Source: Adiantum capillus-veneris
Lineage: Eukaryota; Streptophyta; Polypodiopsida; Polypodiales; Pteridaceae
Direction: 5' to 3'
Assembly: GCA_014529385.2 (NCBI GenBank)
Contig: CM043970.1
Coordinates: forward strand, 61,013,523 to 61,077,522
DNA: 64,000 nucleotides
Shown here: one piece after another, positions 12,319 through 26,861 of the stretch
Layout of the letters: each line of letters starts with the position of its first letter
Position numbering within the stretch: the stretch's first letter is position 1
Notes under the pieces: model-generated
Seen by the model: the letters and a program-made list of their open reading frames with translations, nothing else
Told to the model about the DNA's origin: nothing
The model's database searches: none
Program-made: the position numbers and the translations under genes

Positions 12319-12984
12319 TGTCAGGCCAAGTGCCAAAGGTCAGAGGCTAGTCTGAATCGAGCTCGGGGGTTGCCTATATAAAGGAGTAGTGGTTTCATGA
12401 AGAGTAGGGTTCCAGATACTTTGGTCTCCCATTCGATGCGAGACAGGGAAATGGGGCAATGGAGAAGAGGCAAATCGACTCTGCACATTATGCACACTGC
12501 AAGTTGCAGAGTCTGAGTATCACACACTACTAGAGTGCTCAACTTTTTCTCACATACAAACTTGCTTTCCTCACATTTTCAACCATGACTTAGACCTACA
12601 CACTTTCCTGTCCCAGTCATTGTGTGTTACTAGAGCATAGAGAACCACTTATTAGCCCCATACACAGAAAATCACTTGTATGTTGGAGTAAAGAACCTCA
12701 TCTTACCCCGGCCAAATACACCAAAGGTGTCCGAAAATCCATCACTTGTACACACCTTATTCTTTACTATAGAGAACTAAGGGGGTCTTTCATATTGTGG
12801 TGAGTAGCTCCACCCACATCTTGTTGTCTCTCTCCCGACTACCCATCACTTGTACACACCTTGTTCTTTACTAGATAAAATAATAGGCTCTCACATTGTG
12901 GTGAGTAGCTCCACCCACATCCTATGTCTCCTACTTCTCTCTCTCTTCTCCCTCTCCGCACACATGCCATTTGCGCACCCTTCA
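12319..12984 (+). mobile_element. Probable LTR with polypurine tract before it and primer site after it
   Basis: Starts TGTCAGGCC right after purine tract AATGGGGGACTAA (12306-12318). It has a TATA box (TATATAAAG, 12375-12383) and ends TTCA, followed by ACTATTATCAGAGCC, a degenerate tRNA-iMet primer site (about 12988-12999). An LTR with internal signals on both sides suggests a tandem or recombined element. No second LTR was found, so the boundaries are inferred. Confidence 0.5.
12741..12930. repeat. Direct duplication, period about 104 bp
   Basis: ATCACTTGTACACACCTT...GTGGTGAGTAGCTCCACCCA occurs from 12741 and again from 12845, inside the LTR-like segment. Confidence 0.85.
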
Positions 12985-12990
12985 ACTATT

Positions 12991-15346
12991 ATCAGAGCCA
13001 TGGCTTGGCGATGGCAGGAAGCATGGTGGAATCGAGATCTCTAAGGTTATAGCTTGCTAGCTCTCAATGGTGGAGAGATCAAGAAGCTTGGAAGCTTTGT
13101 GAGAATGCAATGGGAGCTTATGAGCTTAATTGAGAGTGATGCATGCTCTTGTGGAAGCTCTGAAGATATTGTGTAGGTGAAGGTATCCTAAAAATTGTGT
13201 GTGTGAAGCAACTCTATTTTGCATATCATTTTTCTCCTTGTAAGTTGCAAATCTAAAAATTATATCCACTGTACTTCTACATTTTGACAGGTTCTACAAC
13301 TTTGTAGAAGAAAATTTTCCCAAATTCGTCATCAATTTTGTATTGTAGAATGGTATAACAATACAAAAGTTGTGGGTACACAGCAATATAATTTGCAGAT
13401 CTATTTACACCCACTTAAAAGAAAATTTTTATGCTCGTTCCTAGCATTCAGATCAATTTTTTGTGCTCTATAGCTTTGCAAAAGAAAGTTTTGGCAGATT
13501 TTGAGCAGATTTGGGAGTTTTTTGCATTAGACCGCAGGGTGGTATAGCTTTGCAAGTTCTTTTGTACAATGTGCTTATAGGTTGTCCACTTCTGTGTATG
13601 CATTGATTCCGGCCAATGGAGAGATTTTTGGTTGAGGTGTTCAGCTCACACACTACCCTTTTTCCACTGCAAATTATGTGGCACAACTTTTGTGCTCATG
13701 TATGAAAGTGTGGGCTACTTCAAAGCACATTTCCAACACGGTTTTGTGTGGTTTTTGTGATATATGCATATGCGGATACAAAGTGAACTTGTTACAACTC
13801 ACAAGTGCAAAATTGATAGGTTTATAGGGATTTTTGACAGGTCCAAGTGTCTATTGAGCCACTCATTTAGGAGTGAGCTAGATTGCTTGGCTTTTAGCAA
13901 TTTATGTATACCATATGAGGATTTTCTATTGAGACATTGAGTGTCTATTTATAGTCTATGCGATTTTGGTGAGATTTTGCTCAAATTGTAGGGGAGGTGA
14001 TGTTTGTTATTCCCTAAATTATTGCCATGGTTTTTACATATTTGCATTTTACTTTCTAATGCTTTTGTGGTCTAGATTTACTTCCACTTTGATTGTGATT
14101 GAGTTTTGACTCTCACTTTGACAAGTTTTGTCAGTTTCAGACACAGATTAGCGTTCTGATATCCACTCTCACAAGAGTGAGATTTACATTATGCTCATAG
14201 TGGCTACAGGAAAATTTAGGTCATGCATTGTTTATTATTGAGGGATGTTCCGATCATGAGTCTACTGCATATAGTTTATAGGTAGTCACATACTCCACGT
14301 TCCATGTAGAGACAATAAACTGGTACTTGGAAGTTTGAGCTAGAAACTATAGCATTTATTGCTATCGTGGATAACATAGCTTTGCATGCTTGTATTTTTT
14401 TAATCTTTAAGGTTTTGTTAATACCTCACATTGTTATAAAGATCCCTTAATCTGATTTTATATGTAATGATTGCTCTTCAATTTTTTATTCATGAACTTT
14501 CTAAGTGCCTGATCGTATGGAGCTACATCTCAGTGTCATTCCAAGTTTGAAAAGAATATTCTAGAATTGATTATTATTATGGATGACAAGGCTTGGTATA
14601 GGACAATGTGTAATTATGTGACTAAGCACAACATAGAGTGAAACATATAACACCACATAAGGCATAGCCATTTAGCCATTTTCTCGGGTCTTTTGTTTGC
14701 TCAGGAGATCTTGCTTGGGCTAGGGTAAGACTCGCATGGGTGCCTTGGTATAGCTCATAAAAAATAAGGCATTGCTATTTCAAGTGGTCATGGGTTCAAA
14801 ATAACCATTTTTAGGTTGAGGCGAACTGGTGGGCAAACGCAGGGCATCGCTCAAGTCTGGTTAATAGACAAGGTGGGTCCAATGGGTAGGGTTCATGTGC
14901 TGACAACCTTTTCATGAAGTACCAAATCTGAACTCCAATCACGTTCTCTAACTTAGCTCACTAGTTTGATCGGGTTTGCAAGAGATCCTTCCCATGAGCT
15001 GAGCACCCTCCAAAGGCTAGAGTTCTTATGCCCTTTAGCTCAAGGCTCATTCATGTGCCTTACCACATGAAGTTCCTTGCCCTTTATCTCAAGGCTCATT
15101 CTTGTGCCTTACCACCTGCCAAAGGCCCCATAGCCTCTTACTCCTAGTAGAGCCCCCCTTCCCATGGAAACTTGGCTCAAGTACTACCTACTAGAGGCTC
15201 TTCACATAGTGCTACTTTAGCACTTGGTACTAAGTCTCGTTTTCAAAGACGTCAAGGTATTTTCAAGGAAGCTCCAAGTTCCACCAAAGAGGCTTGAAGA
15301 AAGTGAGTATCTCTCTCAAGATCTTGAAATTTAAGGCAAAATCCAT

Positions 15347-15350
<4 letters not shown>
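12991..15350. other. Non-coding, no gene seen
   Basis: About 2.3 kb after the LTR-like segment, probably the eroded inside of that element. A 48-bp imperfect direct repeat (CTCAAGGCTCATTC) lies at about 15035-15115. No domain is recognisable. Confidence 0.45.

Positions 15351-15413
<63 letters not shown>
15351..15413. repeat. (CT)n microsatellite
   Basis: More than 30 CT units. Confidence 0.97.
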
Positions 15414-15416
<3 letters not shown>

Positions 15417-15464
15417 CACCCCAAATAATTAACTTTAAAAAAAATTACAATCAAGCACTACGTA

Positions 15465-16440
15465 GCAATGTATGTCATCATATGTATCTACATGGATGAT
15501 TTAGTTTTGATCGTGCTTTTGTAAAGAGGATAGACCATTATCACAAGATAAATTCCTTGATTAATAACCCTCTATAGCACAATGGGAGAGAAGGTCATTC
15601 AACGATTTAATGGGGATGGATTTCACACATGGAAAACTAAGTTAAAGGGTTACCTAATGAAGAAGTGATTATGGGGAATATTCAAGCCAACCATTAGCGA
15701 TCCCTCTTCAAGTGATGGAGCACGTGCAAACACGGGCCATGAGTGCACAAAACTAAGCAAAGGATGAGCAAGCACTAGGAACCATAATTGCATCATTGCA
15801 CAACAATTATGTACACTTCACAGATGATTGTGAAACTTCATCAACTACTTGGGAAGCCTTAGAAAAGACTCACTTTGGGGCTAGGAGAAAGACGAGTAGG
15901 GAAAGCCTAAAGAGGGACCTCTACAAACTAAAAACGGAGCCTAATGAATAAATGGCAATCCTTTTCAACGGCCTTAAAAGCACAAGCACAAAACTCACCT
16001 ACGTGTATTTTGTTGCACCTGAGGAGGACAAGATTGACGTCATATTAGGATCTTTTCTTCTTTGACTAAATAGTTCCATTATTGAGGAAAAGGAACCAGC
16101 CCTTGACTTGTAGAATGTGATCAACTCTTTTTAGCATGAGAAGAAGAAGCAAAGGGGGAACTCAACTTCAAGCAGAGGAGAATTTGCAGTTAGTACTAGC
16201 AATAAAACTTGTTTCGAGTGTGGTAAAGAGGGACATATAGCCAAATATTGGCTAGCATCGAAGGGTTGCAACATTTGTGGAAAGAAGGGCAATCCTCTTT
16301 CCAAATGCTTCAAGAAAGACAAAGGTAGTACCAGTAGTAGTCTGAAGCCTAGAAATTCAATTTTTTTGGTAGAAGAAGAAAAAGAAAAAGTAGAGAAAGA
16401 AGTCATCAATAGCCTTCTTGTTACTTATGACTATGATTAT
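15465..16440 (+). pseudogene. Rearranged Ty1/copia remnant: RT scrap plus gag with two zinc knuckles
   Basis: At about 15475-15520 a frame reads ICIYMDDLVLI, like the copia RT active site. From 15592 a Gag start (MGEKVIQRFNGDGFHTWKTK) is broken by stops. Near 16207-16310 lie CFECGKEGHIAK and CNICGKKGNPLSKCF, two CCHC-type knuckles with decayed histidine/cysteine positions. RT upstream of Gag is out of order, so the locus is rearranged or a junction of two elements. Confidence 0.6.
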
Positions 16441-17805
16441 GAAAACATTCTCTTGCTTTGTTTCACTTTATCTCTCACTGTATTTTGTTGGTGATAGCTA
16501 GCTTGGTCTAGGACAGGTTATAGTGTTTCTTGGCTTAGAAATGTTTTGTCTCTTGGATTGGAGATATTCTTGTGCTCCAGGATTGGAGTGTATCAAAGTT
16601 GTCAGATTTCATAGTCTAAACGCTATGGGGAGGGTTGTTAGGTCTATGGGCTTTCTCCTATGCTTTGGTATGTATCACTCCTTGTTCTCGTCGGATGCCT
16701 AGGTGGCAGGAATCATGTGGTAACATGTGGAAAAGACACCTTAAGTGTGTAGGTACCCATGAGGGGCATTACTAAAGGGTGTGGACTCACTTAGACTGAA
16801 TAAAAGAGATCATAAATTGGCTTGAAAGAATACCCACGAGTTCTTTAGTGGATTTGAGCTGATTTGGAGCCTCTTATGTTGTCATGTATGATGCTAGATG
16901 AAATACCTACTCTAGCTCTACATAATGAGCCTCTTTGTACTAACTTACAATCAATCTAGTTATCACTTTGTGTTTACAATCTAGTCTAGTCTCTCTTGTC
17001 ACTTATGTGATTTAAGTAGTGATTATCATGGTATTACCATAAATGGTTCTCTATTTCATCCTCCCTAATCTCTACACTCAACATCTAGTGATACGAGTAT
17101 TGAATTAGGTGGGGACAAAGGGATCCAAGGCACAAAAGTGCCGCGTGGATCTCAAAAGAACCTCCATCTTTGATACAATTTAAGAACTAAACCGGACCAA
17201 ACTAACATAAACTACTCGGCAATCCATGTTTAGTTTAATAAAATAGGTGGAGACGCAATGGGGGTACAATACTACATGTGGGCGTGCTATTTAGAGCATG
17301 AGCCTTGGGCGAGGAGGTCACAGGTGTGAGTTGCATGGCATGAGTGAGTTGGATAGATGCCCACTTCGTCGTGAGCTTAGCATCCCATCTCACCAAGATT
17401 TTTGAGGGGTCATGCACTATAAGTGTCCAAATTGAGACACTCGCAAAGTTTGTAGTGGGGATTTCTTAGCTCAAAAGTGACCAAGTCCCCTCTTCAAGTG
17501 ATGCATGTATGCGAAGGCACCGAATTTATCTAATTTCATCCCGTGTGCTACAAAGAATTGGGCTTGGAGAGTTTCTTTGCGAAGGTTGGAGTGCAAGGCC
17601 TTAATTCCTCCATGCACCCCTAAGCAAAGATGGGGCTCTTAGCCTTCATCTTGCCTAAAGATTCATGTACCCTCTCGTCACAGTTGATTAACTCTTCCAA
17701 TGTCAATGTTGTGGATTGCCCCATTGCACTTGTACATACACATGTCACACACCCTCACACCCATGGACATTGGGTATTATATATCTTTACGTATGTAGCC
17801 ATGTG

Positions 17806-17806
<1 letters not shown>
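16441..17806. other. Non-coding, no gene seen
   Basis: No supported gene, RNA or clear repeat boundary. Confidence 0.5.
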
Positions 17807-17863
<57 letters not shown>

Positions 17864-17958
17864 AGAAGAAGAAGAAGAGAATTTTTAACGTCGTAGGAGC
17901 AATCCCAAGAGACCTCATAGGTCTATTCGACAATTCTTGAACTCAAGACTTGTTACAC

Positions 17959-17992
<34 letters not shown>
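17807..17992. repeat. Two (GA)n microsatellites with duplicated flank
   Basis: GA tracts at 17807-17859 and 17962-17992. Each is followed by AAGA-rich sequence and then GAATTTTTAACGTC, which suggests a local duplication carrying the repeat. Confidence 0.9.
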
Positions 17993-17997
<5 letters not shown>

Positions 17998-18154
17998 GGA
18001 GGGAGGGAGGGAAAAGAAGAGAATTTTTAACGTCATAGGAAAAATGATCCAACATTAGGATTCGATGGTCATTGAAAATGTCACATGAATGGCCAAAACA
18101 TTACACATGGTAGACAAAAAAAACGTTGCATGTTTTTTCTGACAAGCAAAATTT

Positions 18155-18266
18155 TGTGAAGTTGATCCGTTGAAGTGCAATAGCCTTACTAACTCGACCA
18201 AAACATCAATAATGTTGTGAAGTTGATCCATTGAAGTGCAATAGCCTTACTCACTCGACCAAAACA
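18155..18266. repeat. 51-bp direct repeat, period 61
   Basis: Units 18155-18205 and 18216-18266 share TGTGAAGTTGATCC...TGAAGTGCAATAGCC...CGACCAAAACA with two differences. Confidence 0.92.
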
Positions 18267-18416
18267 AGATGTTTTTAATATCTTATAGAGGTGATGCTCA
18301 AAAAATAAGTTGAGACCATTTAAAAAGTAAGTCTGCCACCAAGTTACACAAGAAGATTTAGAATTTTTTTCATGTAGGAAAGCGGAGTCTTTTTTAGTGT
18401 TGTTCATACAATGCAT

Positions 18417-18562
18417 AACATCATGAGCTTCTGCTTGAGAGGCACAGCTAGGTACGATTGGGGGCAGGGGACCATCGGGCCCCCCACCGGACCAGCGGTC
18501 CCCTCCCCCCAATCGTACCTAGCTAGGTATGCAATGCCTCCCTCACAGAAGCTCATGATGTT
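18417..18562. repeat. Long imperfect hairpin (MITE or miRNA-precursor-like foldback)
   Basis: Arms 18417-18473 and 18497-18562 are inverted copies: AACATCATGAGCTTCTG pairs perfectly at the base, and AGCTAGGTACGATTGGGGG pairs near the top. One asymmetric bulge (about 9 extra bases in the 3' arm) lies between them and a loop of about 23 bases closes it. No clear target duplication is seen. It could be a small MITE or a small-RNA precursor. Confidence 0.75.
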
Positions 18563-21670
<3,108 letters not shown>

Positions 21671-21874
21671 TGAATTACTATGTTGCGTTTAGCGAGCCCC
21701 AAGCAAGGTAGTACCAATACGGTATCAAAATAACACCACCTCTTGGATCATACTTGAAACTATTCCAATTAAGATAACTAAGTGCCTTCCATCTGTCTGT
21801 AAATGTCAAGATACTATTTGGTGGTGAATCACTACTCACACAAAGGGCCACATTAATGAACAAATCATGCATAC

Positions 21875-21947
<73 letters not shown>

Positions 21948-22039
21948 TAACTGATATGTATGACGTATTTTTAGCAAAATTGCGATGTAATGTTTTGGTA
22001 GTCCCATAGGTCATATTTGACCTCCGAGGACGATAATTG

Positions 22040-22114
<75 letters not shown>

Positions 22115-22542
22115 GCACATGCTTTCTACACCGGTGTGGGCGACACATACAGCATGCTCACTTAAATCCACCTCAAAATCTACTTTCAAGAAAAACAGTC
22201 TGGAAATTAAAGTTTCTACATTTCAGACAGTCAATATTTTCCTCTTATGTGGTAAGACCCTATAATCAACATAACAATGGAAAATAGCAAAACATAATGT
22301 ATAGCTCATTCTCCAATTTGCGACACCACTGCACTAACCAGCAACACATACCCATCAAGAGCAAAATCATTTGGAAATTTTGTTGCTATTGATGCATGGA
22401 CAAGTGTAGACTGATTTACACCATTGCTAATTAGGCTGAATCAAGCAGAAAATTTTGTAAAATGCCATGCCACAACTCTAAATTTTCTCGCTCGATATTG
22501 AGCTTGTCTTAGAATTAATTTAAATAGATTAACCGAGTTTCC
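21671..22542. other. Intergenic region between convergent VIT1 and LIP1P genes
   Basis: About 870 bp shared by two 3' ends. Holds long (CT)n tracts at about 21879-21945 and 22041-22112. These would be CU-rich in a VIT1 read-through transcript and GA-rich in a LIP1P one, so they could base-pair. No poly(A) signal can be assigned with confidence. Confidence 0.7.
21879..22112. repeat. Two long (CT)n microsatellites
   Basis: CT tracts at about 21879-21945 and 22041-22112, separated by about 95 bp. Confidence 0.96.
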
Positions 22543-25500
22543 CTATGTGTTCTGGCTTTGATGCTCTTTTTGTCTTTGTTCACGTAACATGCTTTCGATG
22601 TAAAATTCACCAGCACGATAGGATGAGCGCACCTACAAAGCGCGCATAAAATGCATTAGTGGGCTCCTAGCATCTCCTAGCATTAAACAGAATAAGACCC
22701 CAATCATGAGAAAGATTGGGCCCTCCGAGATAGTTTCTGGTATTCACACCAAAAAACAGAAGACTCACCAAAGGACCACTGGCCACATATCTAAATCCTA
22801 CTGATTCCCCGTACTCCTTCCAGTAATTAAACTTTTCGGGCGTCACATACTCTTTCACAGTCAAGTGCAGAGGGGTCGGCTGTAGGTTTCACAAAAAAAA
22901 ACAGAACTTCATTAAAAATGAGTTAACCTAAGCTAATTTATGACAAAACTCGCCTATAGTTACCTGAAGATACTGTCCAAGTGTCAATATATCCACACCT
23001 ATTGCTCTCAAATCTTTCATCGTTTGCCGTATTTCATCATCGTTTTCGCCCAAACCAAGCATGATAGAAGATTTTGTGAGAACACCCTGCTTTGCTTCCT
23101 TTGCATGCTTGAGGACCAGTAAACTCTGGTCATACCTGCTCATAAAAAGTACATAAATCAAAAGAATCACTTACATGTGATAATCTTCAGAGGTCGCATT
23201 CATTGGCGGGGCTCAAGCCTCTGTCTCTTTCAAAGAAGGTAAACATGAAAGCTACATTGTGTGGGTGTCTACATATTCAGGTTCGATAGCAGCATTCAAA
23301 TTGGCCTCAAGAAACAGAAGCTGAGACAATACCAATGGTATGCCACGCGTGTGAATCCCAACCTAATGCTAGCTCTTCCTGGTAGAGAAGGAATGGGCCT
23401 CTTCTCATAGGTCAGACAGTGAAAAAAAGAGAAAGAAGACCAAGGAGTTTAAGGATGGGGGTCAAGCAGTCAAGTTTGACACATTTTCAAGCTATCAAGA
23501 CACTCATCCAGCCTTTGAATTCATACAACATTTTGACATCGCCTTCTCAGGAGGTCGTTTCTTGGAACACCCCAAGGTACAAAAGGCAACATCTTACTTG
23601 AAAGGAAAGACACATACATGGTGGTCTACTCTGTTATTACACAGAGAAGCACATAAGAATTGGTTAAAATTCAAGAGAGTTTACACTTCTGCCTAGTTAA
23701 CAGAAGAATATGAAGAGGATGTCATCACAGTTGGGCATCATCTGAGAATGAAGACAGAAGACACTTTTGATGACTATTGCTAGAGGTTTTGGGATATCTA
23801 TTTGATAGTGTTCTCGTTTCGGAGGATTACTTTGATGGACCAGATTGAGCGATTTTGCTATGGATTGCCAAAAAAGATTTGACGGTATTGTCTGCAAAAG
23901 AAGTCTTGACTCCATTCAGGGACTTATGAGACATGCCAAGGAAGGTTTTGCTATGCATGCCGGCTCATTGACCTATCCTACGCACAAGCCAGTGTCCACC
24001 TCAACGGGGCAAGAATCTTCCGAGGAAAAGAAAGAACCAAGGGAACCGGATGATAGTTCATCAAAGAATTCCGAAGAAGCAAGGGAATCAACTGATAATT
24101 CATCAGAGAGTTCCAAAGAAGCAAGAAAATCAGTTGATAGTTCATCAAAAAATCCCGAAGATTCAGATTGAGGTGAATGGACAGAGGAGGCCAGTAGGGT
24201 AGGGCTACCAACAAGTCACAAGGCACAACAAAAAAACACAAAGGTAAGCTAGTTCCACCGGATAATTTGGTCAAGGACTCATTTTGGTTCTCGATGCAAA
24301 GTAGATGGAGGAAGAGAACCTCGCAAATCTCTTCATATTTTGAGTTGTACCTTGAGGCTTCTGGATTATTAGGAGTGCCTATTGCAAAAGTTACCAACAA
24401 ATCAGCAGATTGAATCGAGTACAATGCAGACTGGATAAGAGGGGAGCCACTCGACCCCTTGTTACAGATTGCCCAGATTGAATAAAGTCGCCAATTTTTC
24501 CTCGGGATTTTAGGGATACTGACAGGCTGTCAGTATTTTGCAGAACGGCTCTATGAAAACATGTAGATTGAATTACATGCTCTTTCATGTGTGTATTGTT
24601 AGAGTACGTGATGAAAAGATGAAATGTCTGCAACATTTTATCTAATGAATGATTTGAACTTACTGCATCTAGACATCTCTTAGAGATCGGTGAAATCTGG
24701 ATGTGATAACTAAGTGAATGTGATTCCCGCGCATCAAGATTTCTGGATGATGACTGGATACTATTGTCAGTGCATCAAGAGTTTCGGAAGGATGAGATGG
24801 CTACACAGGGATCTAGGTGCATCAAGAGTTTTACACTAGATGAGATGGCTAGAGTGGATTGAAACACAATGTTTAGTGTGATTTAAGTGTGTGATTATAT
24901 GAATTGCATGCTCTGTTAATGGACTGTCTTGTGGGGATGGTCAAGGGCATGGTTTGCTTGAAATGTGAAAAGAAAGGATATGAATCTCATAGTAACAACG
25001 AGATTTAGTAGATCAAGACATCTGTGAACAGATCACTGGATGTGATTGCTAAATAGGTTACAATGATCATGATTTGTATTTGAGACCCTCGACAAAAATG
25101 TGATTGATCAACGACGACTGATGTCTTTGTAGAAGTACTAAATTTGTGGAGTAGGGCAAGGGTAGGGTCCAACACCTAACCCTACCCAACTTGAAGAGCA
25201 TGGCAGACGGGCCTAAACCCTAACTAACAAAAGCATAAGGACCAAACTGAAGATTCCATATTTTGCATTGACCTGCCATGTGGCATTGCTATACAGAATT
25301 GCACCTTTTGTGATTGCTACAAAACTGGCAGTCTTACGCCATGCTTTTGGGAGAATAGCTTTTGGGTGCAAGAGCTTTTGGAAGTAATGCTTTTGCGGCT
25401 TTGCTTTTGAGCATCCCTTGCACTCTTTATAACTGCCGCAAGGGCCACTCTTAGAGAGCATCTGGACGTAGAGTCTCAAAGAGAGTTGGACCCTCGGGGA

Positions 25501-26324
25501 GTTGTACCTCTGCGAAGCAATAATAAAGAAATATCAAAGGGGGCGCCAATCTTTGGGGCTGGTGCATTTGGGGACGGCAGTTCCGTCTTGAATCTTCTCT
25601 CCCTCTCCCTCTCTATTCAAGTTCACTTATTTGCAGGTTTTGTTCGCGTGTTGCTATTGATTTCTCGCTAGGAGTGTCCAAGCCAATAACACCAACAAAG
25701 CCCCTAAGCTATCAAAGCTGCAAAAGTAAACGGCTAGTTAGAGGCCCACAAGGGCCCCTATCGAGCTAAGCTGCAAAAGTAGGCGGCTTGATACATGGCA
25801 TCTGATGGGAACTCCAGATTTTCTACGGACAAGATGAGCCCACCACATTCATAGCCATGGCCCTTCTGCCAATCAGTGTCCACCTTTGGGCGGTGCTATG
25901 TGTACTGGTTTATTAAGGAAGCTGGAAAGTTGAAAAAAGAGATGCAGCTGCAAAAAGAACATGAATTGAGCTTACCCAGCTCTAGGATCTCTAACAATCC
26001 TCTGAAGCCTTCTTACTGTCTCAACATTGTGAGCAAATACATCCAGGCCAGACTGAACAACTGTCGAAACTGCCACCAGATCTCCTCTAAAGTCTGAAGT
26101 CAAGCATTCGACGAGAATTTCTGGCTTCATTTCCTATAATGCCAGCAAAACACTTCACGAATTCAGATGTTGTCAAAGTACTATGGTGGGAATAATATCA
26201 AACAACACACAGATTACCAAAAAGAAAACTCACCTTCAGTGTCCTGACGGTGCGTGCAAAATGCCCACTTCCACCATCCAACAGGTCATCTCGATCCACG
26301 CTTGTAAGCACGATGTAGCCAACC
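22543..26324 (-). CDS. LIP1P: Plastidial lipoyl synthase, last five exons (5' exons not in window)
   Basis: Exons in transcript order: 26324-26234, 26133-25976, 23135-22964, 22879-22769, 22632-22543 (stop TAG 22545-22543). All have AG/GT borders and join in phase into 206 codons. Lipoyl synthase is a radical-SAM Fe-S enzyme that inserts two sulfurs into octanoyl groups on carrier proteins such as plastid pyruvate dehydrogenase E2. Seen: [78 protein letters not shown] and RSSYRAGEF, whose serine ligates the auxiliary cluster in this family. [17 protein letters not shown] favours the plastid over the mitochondrial form. The exon with radical-SAM cysteines (CX3CX2C) and the auxiliary-cluster cysteines should lie upstream; I do not find it between 26325 and 64000. 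An unusual DDLLDGG replaces the usual DDLPDGG. The third intron shown (23136-25975) holds a gypsy fragment. Confidence 0.92.
23400..25691 (+). mobile_element. Gypsy-F: internally deleted Ty3/gypsy element in LIP1P intron
   Basis: Opposite in strand to the host gene. Gag-like frame from about 23446 ([30 protein letters not shown]) matches Gypsy-B Gag. At about 24250-24370 it jumps to a chromodomain-like C-terminus (LVKDSFWF...[10 protein letters not shown]), so protease, RT, RNase H and most integrase are deleted. Then come a 3' UTR similar to Gypsy-B and a 3' LTR that ends TAACA at 25691 and carries the shared AAGAAATA...GGCGCC block at 25521-25560. The 5' LTR is not seen. Gag has stops and frameshifts. 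Confidence 0.75.
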
Positions 26325-26861
26325 CTGAGATCATACGAAAAAGTTATAAAAACACTTGCAGTCAAGCTATACTCATAGAAAATAGCTACAATAGCAACAT
26401 GTAACTACAACAAACCAAAAGCATGGGCTTATGTTGCCTTGGTCAGAAGTGGCAGCACATGATGGAATCTGGATAACCACTAACACAAGCACCAACACGA
26501 CTAACAATAATGGCACGGGTGCAAGTATGCCTCTCCTCTGCAATGTGGAGCCATAGACCTATTGGAGTGGTCATGATAAACCTCCAGAAACAATGATCAG
26601 CGAGTACAAGAGCGACAAATAAACCTTGTCCCTAGCATCAAGAGAGGCCGCCTAGATAGTTGTAAAATATATTGGGATAAACAGAATTTCACTTAAAATT
26701 AAAGCCAATTGATATAGAGAGAGAAATAAGAGAGAGAGTGAGAAAATAGAGACAGTACTCGGGACAAAAGATGGGCTGATCCCCCCCCCCTCGTAAGAAT
26801 ATCTTTATTACTAGGGAGAAGTCTATACAAGCACTTGAACCAAATGTATTACCACATTCGT
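26325..26861. other. Probable LIP1P intron sequence, no exon seen
   Basis: Follows the 3' splice site of the first visible LIP1P exon. The expected upstream peptide (radical-SAM cysteines) is not present on the minus strand. Ends at the family C LTR. Confidence 0.6.

Noticed and set aside
17630-17940. Arg-Glu repeat frames
   Set aside because: Translation of (GA)n tracts, no gene evidence.
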